Origin: an uncultured Prevotella sp.
GTDB lineage: Bacteria; Bacteroidota; Bacteroidia; Bacteroidales; Bacteroidaceae
Assembly: GCA_900557255.1 (NCBI GenBank)
Contig: USSA01000001.1
Span: 1-51,139 of the forward strand
Direction: 5' to 3'
DNA length: 51,139 nt
In this document: positions 34,857-42,678 of the stretch, one piece after another
Numbering within the stretch: the stretch's first letter is position 1
Layout: each line of letters begins with the position of its first letter
Notes under the pieces: generated by a model
Databases searched by the model: none
What the model saw: only the letters and a program-made list of their open reading frames with translations
What the model was told of the DNA's origin: nothing
Position numbers and translations under genes: made by a program

Positions 34857-35486
34857 TTAGCTGTTTTCTTCGAATATTTTTTCGAAATATTTTTTCAGTT
34901 CCGTTTTGTCCTCTATGATATTGCGCAGTTCGTTGAGCGCTTTCTCGTTAGGGGAGTTGGGAATCCATAACCTGATGTATCCGTTTCTTGAATATTTTTC
35001 GTCCATGTGCTGGCTGAACCGCTCCCATTGCTGCTCCTTGTCATCATCTGGATTATTTTCTTTACCATACTGTATGGCGCGCAGAAAAATTTCGTGAACA
35101 TCAATATCGCGATCGGCTTCTGCCACAATCTTGCCATAGATGCTGCGAGGCTGACGGCTGGATGAAGCCCGATGGTCCTCAACAGCTTCTTTCATAATTT
35201 TGATCTGTTCTTTATTGAACCAGCGCTTCAGTCTTGAATCTGCCTGCAGAATCTTACCGCTGGTAATATGATGAATGGCACGCGGACCGCTCATCCCCAG
35301 GTCGTGGTAAGCGGCTATTACATACACCATATCGATGTCGGCTCCGGTTACCGGAACCAGTTTCAGAGAGTTTCTGATGACTCGGGTAACATGTCTGAGT
35401 CCATGACTTTCGCCAAAAGCATTATATTTGGGGAGAATCTGTTTCTCCACAAAGTCCATGATTTCGAGATTTACCTGTTGCTTCAT
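34857..35486 (-). CDS. HD-domain metal-dependent phosphohydrolase
   Basis: A 209-residue cytoplasmic protein with the HD-domain metal residues: His32 in HGLRHVTRV, the His61-Asp62 doublet in AAYHDLGMSG, and a later Asp in AEADRDIDVH. These enzymes hydrolyse phosphate esters of nucleotides or similar substrates; the substrate cannot be read from sequence. It has an unusually clear Shine-Dalgarno stretch (GTGGAGGAAT, eight to ten bases before the ATG on the minus strand), rare in this window. A 26-bp near-palindrome lies upstream. It follows menA by 65 bases. Confidence 0.85.
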   Translation of the reverse strand: MKQQVNLEIMDFVEKQILPKYNAFGESHGLRHVTRVIRNSLKLVPVTGADIDMVYVIAAYHDLGMSGPRAIHHITSGKILQADSRLKRWFNKEQIKIMKEAVEDHRASSSRQPRSIYGKIVAEADRDIDVHEIFLRAIQYGKENNPDDDKEQQWERFSQHMDEKYSRNGYIRLWIPNSPNEKALNELRNIIEDKTELKKYFEKIFEENS

Positions 35487-35510
35487 AGATATTCCTCCAC
35501 TTTATTTATA

Positions 35511-35536
35511 TAATAAGGTACGCGCGTACATTATTA
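35511..35536. repeat. 26-bp near-perfect palindrome upstream of the HD-domain gene
   Basis: The 12-bp core GTACGCGCGTAC (35518-35529) is flanked by TAATAA and TTATTA, with a single mismatched pair (35517/35530). There is no T-tract, so an operator or 5' stem is more likely than a terminator. Confidence 0.65.
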
Positions 35537-35551
35537 TAAGTTTATTATTGT

Positions 35552-36469
35552 TCAATTCGCCATTCCGATGATGATCAGGGATGATACAATGCCGAAACAG
35601 AAGATGTTCAGAGCTGTTTTGCCTAGAATTCTGTTCAGTTCTCTGCCTTCGCCTATCTTTTTCATCTCCATATAGGTTCTGTTGTGCAGAACGATATAGA
35701 GTGCTGCAAACGGCAGGAACATGCTGCTGGCTTCATGCTGAAATACTTCGTAGGTGGTTATACCTATTATGGTAATGATGCCCAGATTGCCCAATGCGCA
35801 GTATAACCGCTCGGCATTCTTTTTCCCTATGTGAACCACAAGGGTCTTCTTGCCGGCTCTCAGGTCGTTGTCATGATCGCGGTAATTGTTCAGAATGAGC
35901 AGCGTATCAACTACCAATCCGCAGGCTACAGATACGAGAACCGCTTCCATGCTTACTCCCTGCATGGTTTCGGGCATTACGAGATAGTATGTGCAGCATA
36001 CGGGTACAATGCCGAAGAAGAGCAGTACCAGAAGATCGCCCATGCCCAGATAGCTGAGACAGGTAGTATAGAGAAAACAGAAGACTATGCAACAGATGCC
36101 TACGATAACCATTTCCCAACCTCCGAAAAGAACCAGCGGAAGCCCTATGGCGCAGCCCAGAAGAGTAGTGAGGATGATTCCCCATTTCATGGCTCCCAAA
36201 GTTATCCAGCCTTCAGCGCAGGCACGTTTCGGTCCCAGCCGGGTTTCGTCGTCATTGCCATGTTTGAAGTCGAAATAATCATTCACCAGATTGCTGTCTA
36301 TCTGCATCACCCATGCAAAGAGCAGGCAGAGTAGGGCTGGCAATGTCTGTATCTGCTGAGCGTCTTTATAAGCCAGCGCAATACCCAATAAAACAGGAAC
36401 AGCCGCCGCCGTCAGAGTCTTCGGGCGAGCGGCTAGATACCATGCTTTTATAGAATTTGTTTCTATCAT
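35552..36469 (-). CDS. menA: 1,4-dihydroxy-2-naphthoate prenyltransferase
   Basis: A 305-residue UbiA-superfamily membrane enzyme that attaches the polyprenyl chain to dihydroxynaphthoate in menaquinone synthesis. The two Asp-rich motifs are NLVNDYFDFKHGNDDE (about 61-76) and NNYRDHDNDLRAGKKTLVVHIGK (about 193-215). About eight or nine hydrophobic helices are visible, and the N-terminal KAWYLAARPKTLTAAAVPVLLG is typical of MenA. Length is normal. It is the only menaquinone gene here and lies downstream of the porin gene group on the same strand. Confidence 0.94.
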   Translation of the reverse strand: MIETNSIKAWYLAARPKTLTAAAVPVLLGIALAYKDAQQIQTLPALLCLLFAWVMQIDSNLVNDYFDFKHGNDDETRLGPKRACAEGWITLGAMKWGIILTTLLGCAIGLPLVLFGGWEMVIVGICCIVFCFLYTTCLSYLGMGDLLVLLFFGIVPVCCTYYLVMPETMQGVSMEAVLVSVACGLVVDTLLILNNYRDHDNDLRAGKKTLVVHIGKKNAERLYCALGNLGIITIIGITTYEVFQHEASSMFLPFAALYIVLHNRTYMEMKKIGEGRELNRILGKTALNIFCFGIVSSLIIIGMAN

Positions 36470-36523
36470 ATTCTGAAAAGATTAAAATTGAATCTTCTGA
36501 AATCCTTAAAGGAATCAGAAAGA

Positions 36524-38848
36524 TTAATTGAAGAAGTTCCAACTTACTCCAATACGGAACACTCTTTCGTTCATCGGATAATGAGGAGCGAAGAAGTAGT
36601 TCTTGTCGCCCTGTCCTGCATTGATGTGGCTCATCATTACGAAGAAACGGGTGTGCTTGATGTGAACGTTGGCGTAAACATTGACGATAGGATAGTTGCC
36701 TATCTTTACGTTGTTCTCGCCGTTGCCCTGTACCGTATACTGTCCCATGTAAGGTGAATAGTCGGGAGCTTCATAGCTTGTAAAGTAGCGCATGTCAGCA
36801 CCCAGGTCTACGTTCAGCACCTTTACTACCTTGAACTTGATGTAGAGGTTGGTGTAGGCATTGAAGGCTGGCACTGGCAGAACACTCTCCTTGCTTGAGT
36901 GCTGGTAGGTAAACTGGTTTTCCCAGTTCAGAATGCCTAGTCTGAAGTTCTGTTCCAGTTGTGCTGTCAGCAGGTTGATTCCTCCGCTTTCCTGCATCGG
37001 TGTTACCATGACTCCTTTTCGCAAACCTTCTTCTGTAATGTCATAGCTCTGCGAGAAGTAGGTGTAGTTCTTGATTTCATCTACAGCCACTCTCAGCTTG
37101 GTGCGTGTCTTAGGGAAGGAGAGCGTACCCATGATGCGGGTATGGATGGTCTTGTCGAGATCATTCTCCCACCACAGATGGCGGGCGTGATAGTTGCGGT
37201 AATAGAACGATGGGGTTTCTCTATGGAAGAAAGCATCGCCTCTTACCTGAAGCGTGTCGCCCAGGAATGGGATGTTCACGTCTACATTACCATCTATGGC
37301 AAGGGCTCCGGCGTCAACACCCGTCAGTCCTATTTCTGCTACGGCATTGTAGTGGAGGGTCTTGCCTTCCTGTTTGCTCAGCTGTCCGCCTACACTCAGC
37401 ACATGCTCGTTGTATTTTTCTAAACCGCCTTCCATGGTTGGCAGTTCATAGTGACGGAGGTCGTAGCTGGCGAAAGCCTTCAAGCCTGCCTTTGCCCATT
37501 TATTAAAACCTTCAAGCATGGCAATGGCGAAGGTATTCTTCATGTGCCAGTGTTTGGTCTGGTCGTAGATGGAGTCGCCGGTCAGCCTGCCTGCATCGTA
37601 ATATTCATTCAGATAATAGTCGGCTGGGGTCTGATAAGCTTCGTAAATACGGCGATAGTTGTCAAACTTTACCGTATGGATGAAGCTCGTTACCGGAACA
37701 TATTCGCTCTTGTAGAAAAGCGAGTCTTCGGCATTTTTCTTCTGGATGGCCAGCAGACTGTCGGCAGCAGCTTTTCCGTTTACTGCGATTCGGGTACTGT
37801 CGTTCCTGATGTCCTTTGCGACTAAGTTTTTAGCCGGTTCATCGCCTGCAATCTTGGCTCCGTCAGGACGGCCGCTGAATTTTGCTCCCTGCTGTTTGTC
37901 GTAGGCTTTCTCATCAAATTTCTTGCCTTGTTCCTTCGCTTCCTCTTCAGCATTTTCCTTTTTCGAAGCCATGGCAAATTTCTTTGCCTTGATTTCTTCT
38001 TCGGTCATCTTTACCTTTCGGCTGAAACCTACGTTGTAGCGGTGGGTAAAGAAGATATGCTGGTTGTCCAGTCGGTTCCAGTTCTGTTCCAGAACGGTAG
38101 GAATTTCATTGGTGGCAAACGATTCGGTGTAGATTTCCGGATGTTTGATGTAATCATCGTTGGTAATACCGCCGTTCTCGGTCATCTTCTCATGATTGGT
38201 ACTGAAGAGGAAGTGTGCCTGATAGCGGTCGCCCAGGTAAGATGCCCACATGGTGTATTTAAAGTGGCTGGTACTCTGTGCGTTATAATATCCTCTGCCA
38301 TACTTGTAGTCGAATCTGAAACCGGCGCCTAGCCTTTTGTTGGCATTTACTGCAAACATGGCCTTGAAGTCGTCTTCTCCCGTCACCTTGTCGCCACAGC
38401 TGTTCAGCGTTATGTTCGTGATGGGTGAGTAGGTGTTGGTGAAATGGAAGTCGCTTACCGGATTTACGATATAATCGTAGGGCTCTGTAAAGATGAAGTT
38501 GCCCTGCGTGTTGCGGCGGTCGATGAAGATTCGGTTCAGTCGGGCAGTACCCATGTTTCCGAGAGTATTGTATTCGCCTCTCAGTCCTTCTGTGAAGGTT
38601 GTGTTCATATACATGTGCTGCAAGGTGTCTACTACCGCAGTCTTTGTGTCGCCGAAGCGTTCGTCTACGGTCCATACTCTGATGCCTTTCGGAATCTCCT
38701 TGTCTGAGCCTAGTGAATCGGTGTTCACCTTGCGGTTGGTTTGAGGACGGAACTGCGAATCTTCGTTATAGTTAAAATCATTTTGTGCCGCAACCGGGAT
38801 GGTTGCAGCACAAAATAGGAGTGATGAGAATATAATTTTCTTCTTCAT
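36524..38848 (-). CDS. Putative outer-membrane porin (Bacteroidales putative-porin family)
   Basis: A 774-residue protein with a signal peptide (cleavage near TIPVAAQ, residue 22) and a beta-barrel that ends RIGVSWNFFN, with the C-terminal aromatic of outer-membrane proteins. RVWTVDERFGDTKTAVVDTLQHMYMNTTFTEGLRGEYNTLGNMGTARLNRIF is the conserved N-terminal block of the family annotated as putative porin in Bacteroidales. A charged insert (about 285-350, rich in Lys/Glu/Ala, with KKENAEEEAKEQGKKFDEKAYDKQQG) probably forms a long loop. Its ATG overlaps the preceding gene's stop by one base. Confidence 0.85.
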   Translation of the reverse strand: MKKKIIFSSLLFCAATIPVAAQNDFNYNEDSQFRPQTNRKVNTDSLGSDKEIPKGIRVWTVDERFGDTKTAVVDTLQHMYMNTTFTEGLRGEYNTLGNMGTARLNRIFIDRRNTQGNFIFTEPYDYIVNPVSDFHFTNTYSPITNITLNSCGDKVTGEDDFKAMFAVNANKRLGAGFRFDYKYGRGYYNAQSTSHFKYTMWASYLGDRYQAHFLFSTNHEKMTENGGITNDDYIKHPEIYTESFATNEIPTVLEQNWNRLDNQHIFFTHRYNVGFSRKVKMTEEEIKAKKFAMASKKENAEEEAKEQGKKFDEKAYDKQQGAKFSGRPDGAKIAGDEPAKNLVAKDIRNDSTRIAVNGKAAADSLLAIQKKNAEDSLFYKSEYVPVTSFIHTVKFDNYRRIYEAYQTPADYYLNEYYDAGRLTGDSIYDQTKHWHMKNTFAIAMLEGFNKWAKAGLKAFASYDLRHYELPTMEGGLEKYNEHVLSVGGQLSKQEGKTLHYNAVAEIGLTGVDAGALAIDGNVDVNIPFLGDTLQVRGDAFFHRETPSFYYRNYHARHLWWENDLDKTIHTRIMGTLSFPKTRTKLRVAVDEIKNYTYFSQSYDITEEGLRKGVMVTPMQESGGINLLTAQLEQNFRLGILNWENQFTYQHSSKESVLPVPAFNAYTNLYIKFKVVKVLNVDLGADMRYFTSYEAPDYSPYMGQYTVQGNGENNVKIGNYPIVNVYANVHIKHTRFFVMMSHINAGQGDKNYFFAPHYPMNERVFRIGVSWNFFN

Positions 38849-39198
38849 TATTTCTTAAATAGTCGGATACATACTTCGGCAATCTTGAGCACTACACCCA
38901 CGATGAGTACGATGTAGGCGATATTGCGGCTTTCTTCCAGCTGGGTCCAGAGTATTACCCCCACGATGGCGAGCAGCATGAAGGCGATGTTGAGATAGTT
39001 GCGCACCTTCAGCATGTTGTTCTGGTCGCTATAGGCCAATGGGCGAAGCCGGCGGTGCTGAGGTCTTACGGCGTAGCTAGTAGGCTGCTTCTGTTCTGTC
39101 TGTTCTGCGCCCTGTTCAGCTGTAGGCTGGGCTGTAGCGTTTGCAGGCTGCTGTGCCTCGTTCTGTTGTATCTTGTTGTCTGTATTCTGATTATCCAT
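38848..39198 (-). CDS. Small membrane protein with Gln/Ala-rich N-terminus, unknown function
   Basis: A 116-residue protein. The first 50 residues are disordered and rich in Gln, Asn, Ala and Thr. A basic segment follows (VRPQHRRLRPL), then two hydrophobic helices (about 70-86 and 91-110) and a short basic tail. The basic segment suggests a cytoplasmic N-terminus. It lies 11 bases after the DUF4468-like gene and shares one base with the porin start, so these three are probably co-translated. No family is recognised. Confidence 0.7.
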   Translation of the reverse strand: MDNQNTDNKIQQNEAQQPANATAQPTAEQGAEQTEQKQPTSYAVRPQHRRLRPLAYSDQNNMLKVRNYLNIAFMLLAIVGVILWTQLEESRNIAYIVLIVGVVLKIAEVCIRLFKK

Positions 39199-39209
39199 TT
39201 TTCTTCAAC

Positions 39210-40106
39210 TTATTGTTTAACTAATGCAGCTAACTCTGCGAATATCTGGTCCTTGCGGTCGATGGTGCATCTGCGGAACTTTCCGAAGATCTTAGCCAGG
39301 TCGTTCTGCTTCTTGTTGAGCGCAATCTTGTCGCTGATTACCTCTTCTGCAGGTTCCTTGAAACCGGTGCTTCTTCCTTCCTCGTAGTTGTAGATGATGC
39401 GGCCGAGCGAGAGATTCAGATGATTGTCTGAAATCCTGGCTACCAGCTGGTATTTGAATTCCGTGCGGTCGAGTGAGATGAATGACTGGCTGAAGACGAG
39501 CCATTCGTCCATCGTGTTGGCGATGATGTGTTCTGCATCGTTTACCAGTGCTACCCGGCTTGCTATGTTCTGGTCGTTCTGTGTCAGTTCACTCATGTAT
39601 TTTAATACGATGTCGTAAATCTGCTTGGCAGTTTTTCCGTTAGCATCCGTATCGAGTGTGAATTCTATCTTGTTTTCATCATTATATGTGATAGCGCCTG
39701 CCAGATATTTCATGTCCACTTTGGCTGTTGTGCCATTTGCCAGCTTGTTGGCAGGCTTGGCAGCCTCCTTTGGCTTAGCGGCTACGGCAACAGGAATCGC
39801 CCATCCCGTGGTTGATGTGGTTGGCTCCTTTACAACAACTGGTTCTGGCTCAGTAGCATTGCCCTTCTTTGCTTCCGCCTTTTTTGCTTCAGCTTCAGCC
39901 TTGGCGCTTGCAGCGTTGATGCTGTCGGCCTGAGCCTTCAGTTTGGCAGCCTGTGCTTTAATCTTAGCCACTTCCAGTGCCTTCTTGGCAGCTTCCAACT
40001 GTTTCTGTGCCTGTTCCAGCTGCTGCTGTTCTTCAGTCAGCACGGTTTGGGCCTGTGCAGTCATCAGCGGGAGGAGCATAAATATGGGGATGATGATTTT
40101 TTTCAT
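39210..40106 (-). CDS. Secreted coiled-coil protein with DUF4468-like C-terminal domain
   Basis: A 298-residue protein with a signal peptide (cleavage after MTAQA, about residue 19), an Ala/Lys/Gln-rich coiled coil (about 25-85), a Pro/Thr/Ala linker, and a C-terminal region with GKTAKQIYDIVLKYMSEL and MDEWLVFSQSFISLDRTEFKYQLVARISDNHLNLSLGRIIYNYEE. The latter resembles the Bacteroidetes DUF4468 TBP-like fold. Its function is unknown, presumably periplasmic. It heads the porin gene group and lies 54 bases from tRNA-Ser(CGA). Confidence 0.75.
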   Translation of the reverse strand: MKKIIIPIFMLLPLMTAQAQTVLTEEQQQLEQAQKQLEAAKKALEVAKIKAQAAKLKAQADSINAASAKAEAEAKKAEAKKGNATEPEPVVVKEPTTSTTGWAIPVAVAAKPKEAAKPANKLANGTTAKVDMKYLAGAITYNDENKIEFTLDTDANGKTAKQIYDIVLKYMSELTQNDQNIASRVALVNDAEHIIANTMDEWLVFSQSFISLDRTEFKYQLVARISDNHLNLSLGRIIYNYEEGRSTGFKEPAEEVISDKIALNKKQNDLAKIFGKFRRCTIDRKDQIFAELAALVKQ

Positions 40107-40160
40107 GTCGAGTTGTTTTTATGAAACTATAAAATGATGGTTCCTGATTGCGGAACTTAG

Positions 40161-40249
40161 CGGAAGATGAGGGATTCAAACCCCCGATACCCGGAAGAGG
40201 GTATACCGGATTTCGAGTCCAGCGCATTCGGTCACTCTGCCAATCTTCC
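40161..40249 (-). tRNA. tRNA-Ser (anticodon CGA)
   Basis: A class II tRNA with acceptor GGAAGAT/ATCTTCC, anticodon stem CTGGA/TCCGG around CTCGAAA, a long variable arm, and discriminator G. The T loop is TTTGAAT instead of TTCGAAT, so residue 56 is U rather than the near-universal C, and the T stem contains a G-U pair. It reads UCG. Confidence 0.92.
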
Positions 40250-40260
40250 TTTTTATTTTA

Positions 40261-40294
40261 TCAGATGCAAAAGTAATACATTTTTTGCATCTGA
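40261..40294. repeat. 12-bp perfect inverted repeat over the tRNA-Ser(CGA) promoter
   Basis: TCAGATGCAAAA (40261-40272) and its exact complement (40283-40294) with a 10-base spacer. The first arm covers part of the -7 box, and the second ends directly against the -33 box, as expected of an operator. Confidence 0.7.
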
Positions 40295-40298
40295 CAAA
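40268..40298 (-). promoter_or_regulatory. Promoter of tRNA-Ser(CGA)
   Basis: Minus-strand TTTG (40295-40298), 19-base spacer, TACTTTTG (40268-40275). The expected start is 10-15 bases before the mature tRNA. Confidence 0.8.
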
Positions 40299-40359
40299 AT
40301 ATTGCTGTTATTTTTTAACTATATTAACCCCGCTTTATAGGATTTTATACTATAGTTTT

Positions 40360-41292
40360 TTACTGTTGCTGCAGGAATCTGTCGGCCTCGATGGCAGCCT
40401 TGGCTCCTGAGCCTGCGGCAACAACACCCTGGCGGTAGATTGGGTCGGCCACATCGCCTGCTGCGAAAACACCCGGAATGTTGGTGGTGGCAGTACCTGG
40501 CACTACTTTGATGAAGCCCTGCTCGTCGAGATCTATCTGCCCCTTGAAGAGGTCGGTGTTAGGCTTATGTCCGATAGCCAGGAAGAATCCGTCGATGCTG
40601 ATGTCAAACTTCTCTTCATTGGCTTCGCCCTTGTGGCGCACGAGATGAGCACCTTCTACACCGTTCTCGCCGAAGAGCCCCAGCGTATTGGTTTCGAACA
40701 GAATCTCGATGTTCTCCTTGTTCTTTACACGCTGCTGCATGATTTCTGAAGCACGGAGATAAGGCTTGCGCACAATCATGTAAACCTTCTTGGCAAGTCC
40801 GGATAGATACATGGCCTCTTCGCAGGCAGTATCGCCACCGCCCACTACGGCTACGGTGCGCTTGCGGTAGAAGAATCCGTCACAGGTAGCGCAGGCTGAA
40901 ACGCCCTGTCCGCGATATTTCTCTTCATCGGCAAGACCCAGATACTTGGCAGATGCACCTGTGGCGATGATCACGGTTTCTGCCTCAATCTCGTTGTCGC
41001 GCTCATCTGTAAGATGAAATGGGCGTGAGCTGAAATCTGCTTTCACGATGCTTCCGTCTCTCATTTCAGCTCCGAATCGGACTGCCTGTTCCTTCATGTC
41101 CATCATCATCTGTGTTCCGTCTACGCCGTTAGGATAGCCCGGAAAGTTTTCTACCTCTGTGGTGATGGTGAGCTGTCCGCCCGGCTGCATACCTGAATAG
41201 AGTACTGGCTGCAGGTTGGCTCTGCCGGCATAAATGGCAGCCGTATATCCTGCAGGACCGCTACCTATAATTAATGTCTTTATCTTTTCCAT
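40360..41292 (-). CDS. trxB: Thioredoxin reductase
   Basis: A 310-residue flavoprotein transferring electrons from NADPH to thioredoxin. The FAD-binding GSGPAG is at residues 11-16, the redox-active pair is Cys134-Ala-Thr-Cys137 in SACATCDGFFYRK, the NADPH site is VVGGGDTACEEA, and the C-terminal FAD segment is GVFAAGDVADPIYRQGVVAAGSGAKAA. Length is typical of the low-molecular-weight class. A thioredoxin gene lies at 50703-51002. Confidence 0.96.
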   Translation of the reverse strand: MEKIKTLIIGSGPAGYTAAIYAGRANLQPVLYSGMQPGGQLTITTEVENFPGYPNGVDGTQMMMDMKEQAVRFGAEMRDGSIVKADFSSRPFHLTDERDNEIEAETVIIATGASAKYLGLADEEKYRGQGVSACATCDGFFYRKRTVAVVGGGDTACEEAMYLSGLAKKVYMIVRKPYLRASEIMQQRVKNKENIEILFETNTLGLFGENGVEGAHLVRHKGEANEEKFDISIDGFFLAIGHKPNTDLFKGQIDLDEQGFIKVVPGTATTNIPGVFAAGDVADPIYRQGVVAAGSGAKAAIEADRFLQQQ

Positions 41293-41351
41293 TTTTTATC
41301 TTATAGTTATATTTTTGTTTCCGATGGCTCGAAATGAGCCATTTTTCTCTG

Positions 41352-41382
41352 CAAAGGTACATCAAAACAATGAGAAATCAAA
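41352..41382 (-). promoter_or_regulatory. trxB promoter
   Basis: Minus-strand TTTG (41379-41382), 19-base spacer, TACCTTTG (41352-41359). Confidence 0.8.
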
Positions 41383-41444
41383 ATAAAAATACAATATTTT
41401 TCTTTTCTTGCATAAATTATTGCTTTCGTTTGAAGAATTATTGT

Positions 41445-41452
41445 TATCTTTG
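41445..41452 (+). promoter_or_regulatory. -7 box of the P-loop/CYTH gene
   Basis: TATCTTTG matches TAnnTTTG and gives a leader of about 60 bases. The -33 region is poor (TTGC about 21 bases upstream). Confidence 0.6.
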
Positions 41453-41518
41453 CACCCGAAAATAAGATGCTCCGGAAAGAACATCAATTAGAAGAAACGA
41501 AAAATATTTACTTGATAT

Positions 41519-42619
41519 ATGAATCAGATTAAGAAGATTGTACTGACGGGTGGACCTTGTGCGGGCAAGACTACCGCTATGGTTAAGGTGATAGAACATT
41601 TCTCCAGTCTCGGCTATAAGGTCTTTACCATTCCCGAGGTTCCGACCATGTTCACCCAGGCGGGCATGAATTATCTCACCTCCAACAAGGATTTTTTCTT
41701 TGAGGGCGAGAAGGCTACTTTCCAGACTCAGATCAACCTGGAAGATAGTTTCCAGCGCATGGCTGAAACATTGCAGCAGCCGGTCATCATCGTCTGCGAT
41801 CGTGGTACGATGGATATTTCTACCTATCTCACTCCCGATTTCTGGCACCGCATCATCTCTGAAGAGGGTTATACCGATGCCCAGCTTCGCGACCGCTATG
41901 ATGCTGTGCTGCATCTGGTGAGTGCTGCTGATGGTGCCGAGCAGTTTTATACTACAGCCAACAATGCGCAGCGCCTGGAGAAGGCGGATGAAGAAGGACT
42001 GAAGATTGCGCGAGAGTTGGACAAGAAGATTGTTTCTGCATGGAAGGGGCATCCTCATCTCAGGGTAATCAATAACCACGAAGATTTCAACAACAAGCTG
42101 AACCGTGTGCTCAAGGAGATAAGCAATGTGCTTGCCATTCCGCAGCCGATAGAGGAGGAGCGAAAATATATCGTGAAGCTGACGGGCGAGGTTCCTAATG
42201 CGATAGACAGCGATATTGTTCAGACTTATCTTACGGGTGAGCCGAGCAGCGAGATTCGTCTTCGCCGTCGCGGTTTCGAGGGAGGCAAGTATGTGTATGT
42301 TCACACCACCAAGAAGCGTCTTTCAGACAATGAGCAGATTGAGACAGAGCGACAGATTAATGCCAATCTTTACGAGAGTATGCTTCAGCAGGCTGACCCT
42401 TACCGCCAGCGCATTCATAAGCATCGCAAGAGCTTTATCTGGAAGGGTCAGTATTTCGAGCTCGACGAGTTTCTTGAGCCGGTTTCCGATCTGATGATTC
42501 TTGAAACCCGCGGCATTTCAGCCAACGAGAGCGTGAAGTTTCCTCCTTTCATTCAGGTGCTGGAGGATATTACGGGCAACAGCAAATATTATAATTATAA
42601 CATAGCGCTGAAGCGGTAA
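41519..42619 (+). CDS. P-loop NTPase fused to a CYTH (triphosphate tunnel) domain
   Basis: A 366-residue cytoplasmic protein with two enzyme-like domains. The N-terminal AAA/kinase-type domain has Walker A GGPCAGKTT (11-19) and a CDRGTMD segment (93-99) typical of NadR-like kinases. The C-terminal CYTH domain begins with the ExExK signature (Glu212, Glu214, Lys216 in EEERKYIVKL) and continues with EIRLRRRG, YVHTTKK, ETERQI and FELDEFLEP, the alternating charged strands of the triphosphate tunnel. Single CYTH proteins act as triphosphatases, adenylate cyclases or thiamine triphosphatases. The fusion suggests a kinase coupled to polyphosphate or triphosphate chemistry. The substrate is unknown. 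Confidence 0.9.
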   Translation: MNQIKKIVLTGGPCAGKTTAMVKVIEHFSSLGYKVFTIPEVPTMFTQAGMNYLTSNKDFFFEGEKATFQTQINLEDSFQRMAETLQQPVIIVCDRGTMDISTYLTPDFWHRIISEEGYTDAQLRDRYDAVLHLVSAADGAEQFYTTANNAQRLEKADEEGLKIARELDKKIVSAWKGHPHLRVINNHEDFNNKLNRVLKEISNVLAIPQPIEEERKYIVKLTGEVPNAIDSDIVQTYLTGEPSSEIRLRRRGFEGGKYVYVHTTKKRLSDNEQIETERQINANLYESMLQQADPYRQRIHKHRKSFIWKGQYFELDEFLEPVSDLMILETRGISANESVKFPPFIQVLEDITGNSKYYNYNIALKR

Positions 42620-42635
42620 ATCAGCCGAAAATGTA

Positions 42636-42673
42636 AAAAGTTACGGAGATAATTCATATTCTCCGTAACTTTT
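42636..42673. terminator. Terminator after the P-loop/CYTH gene
   Basis: AAAAGTTACGGAGA (42636-42649) pairs with TCTCCGTAACTTTT (42660-42673), with flanking A/T tracts. It serves the plus-strand gene and probably the phosphoesterase gene, which stops at 42679. Its right arm is part of the 20-bp direct repeat. Confidence 0.85.
42654..42673. repeat. Direct repeat copy 1 (20 bp) bounding the accessory block
   Basis: The 20 bases at 42654-42673 are identical to 45802-45821. This copy forms the right arm of the terminator after the P-loop/CYTH gene. Confidence 0.8.
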
Positions 42674-42678
42674 CAAAA

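Noticed and set aside
41444..42304. 286-codon minus-strand ORF antisense to the P-loop/CYTH gene
   Set aside because: It overlaps the plus-strand promoter, and the plus strand carries intact Walker A and ExExK motifs.
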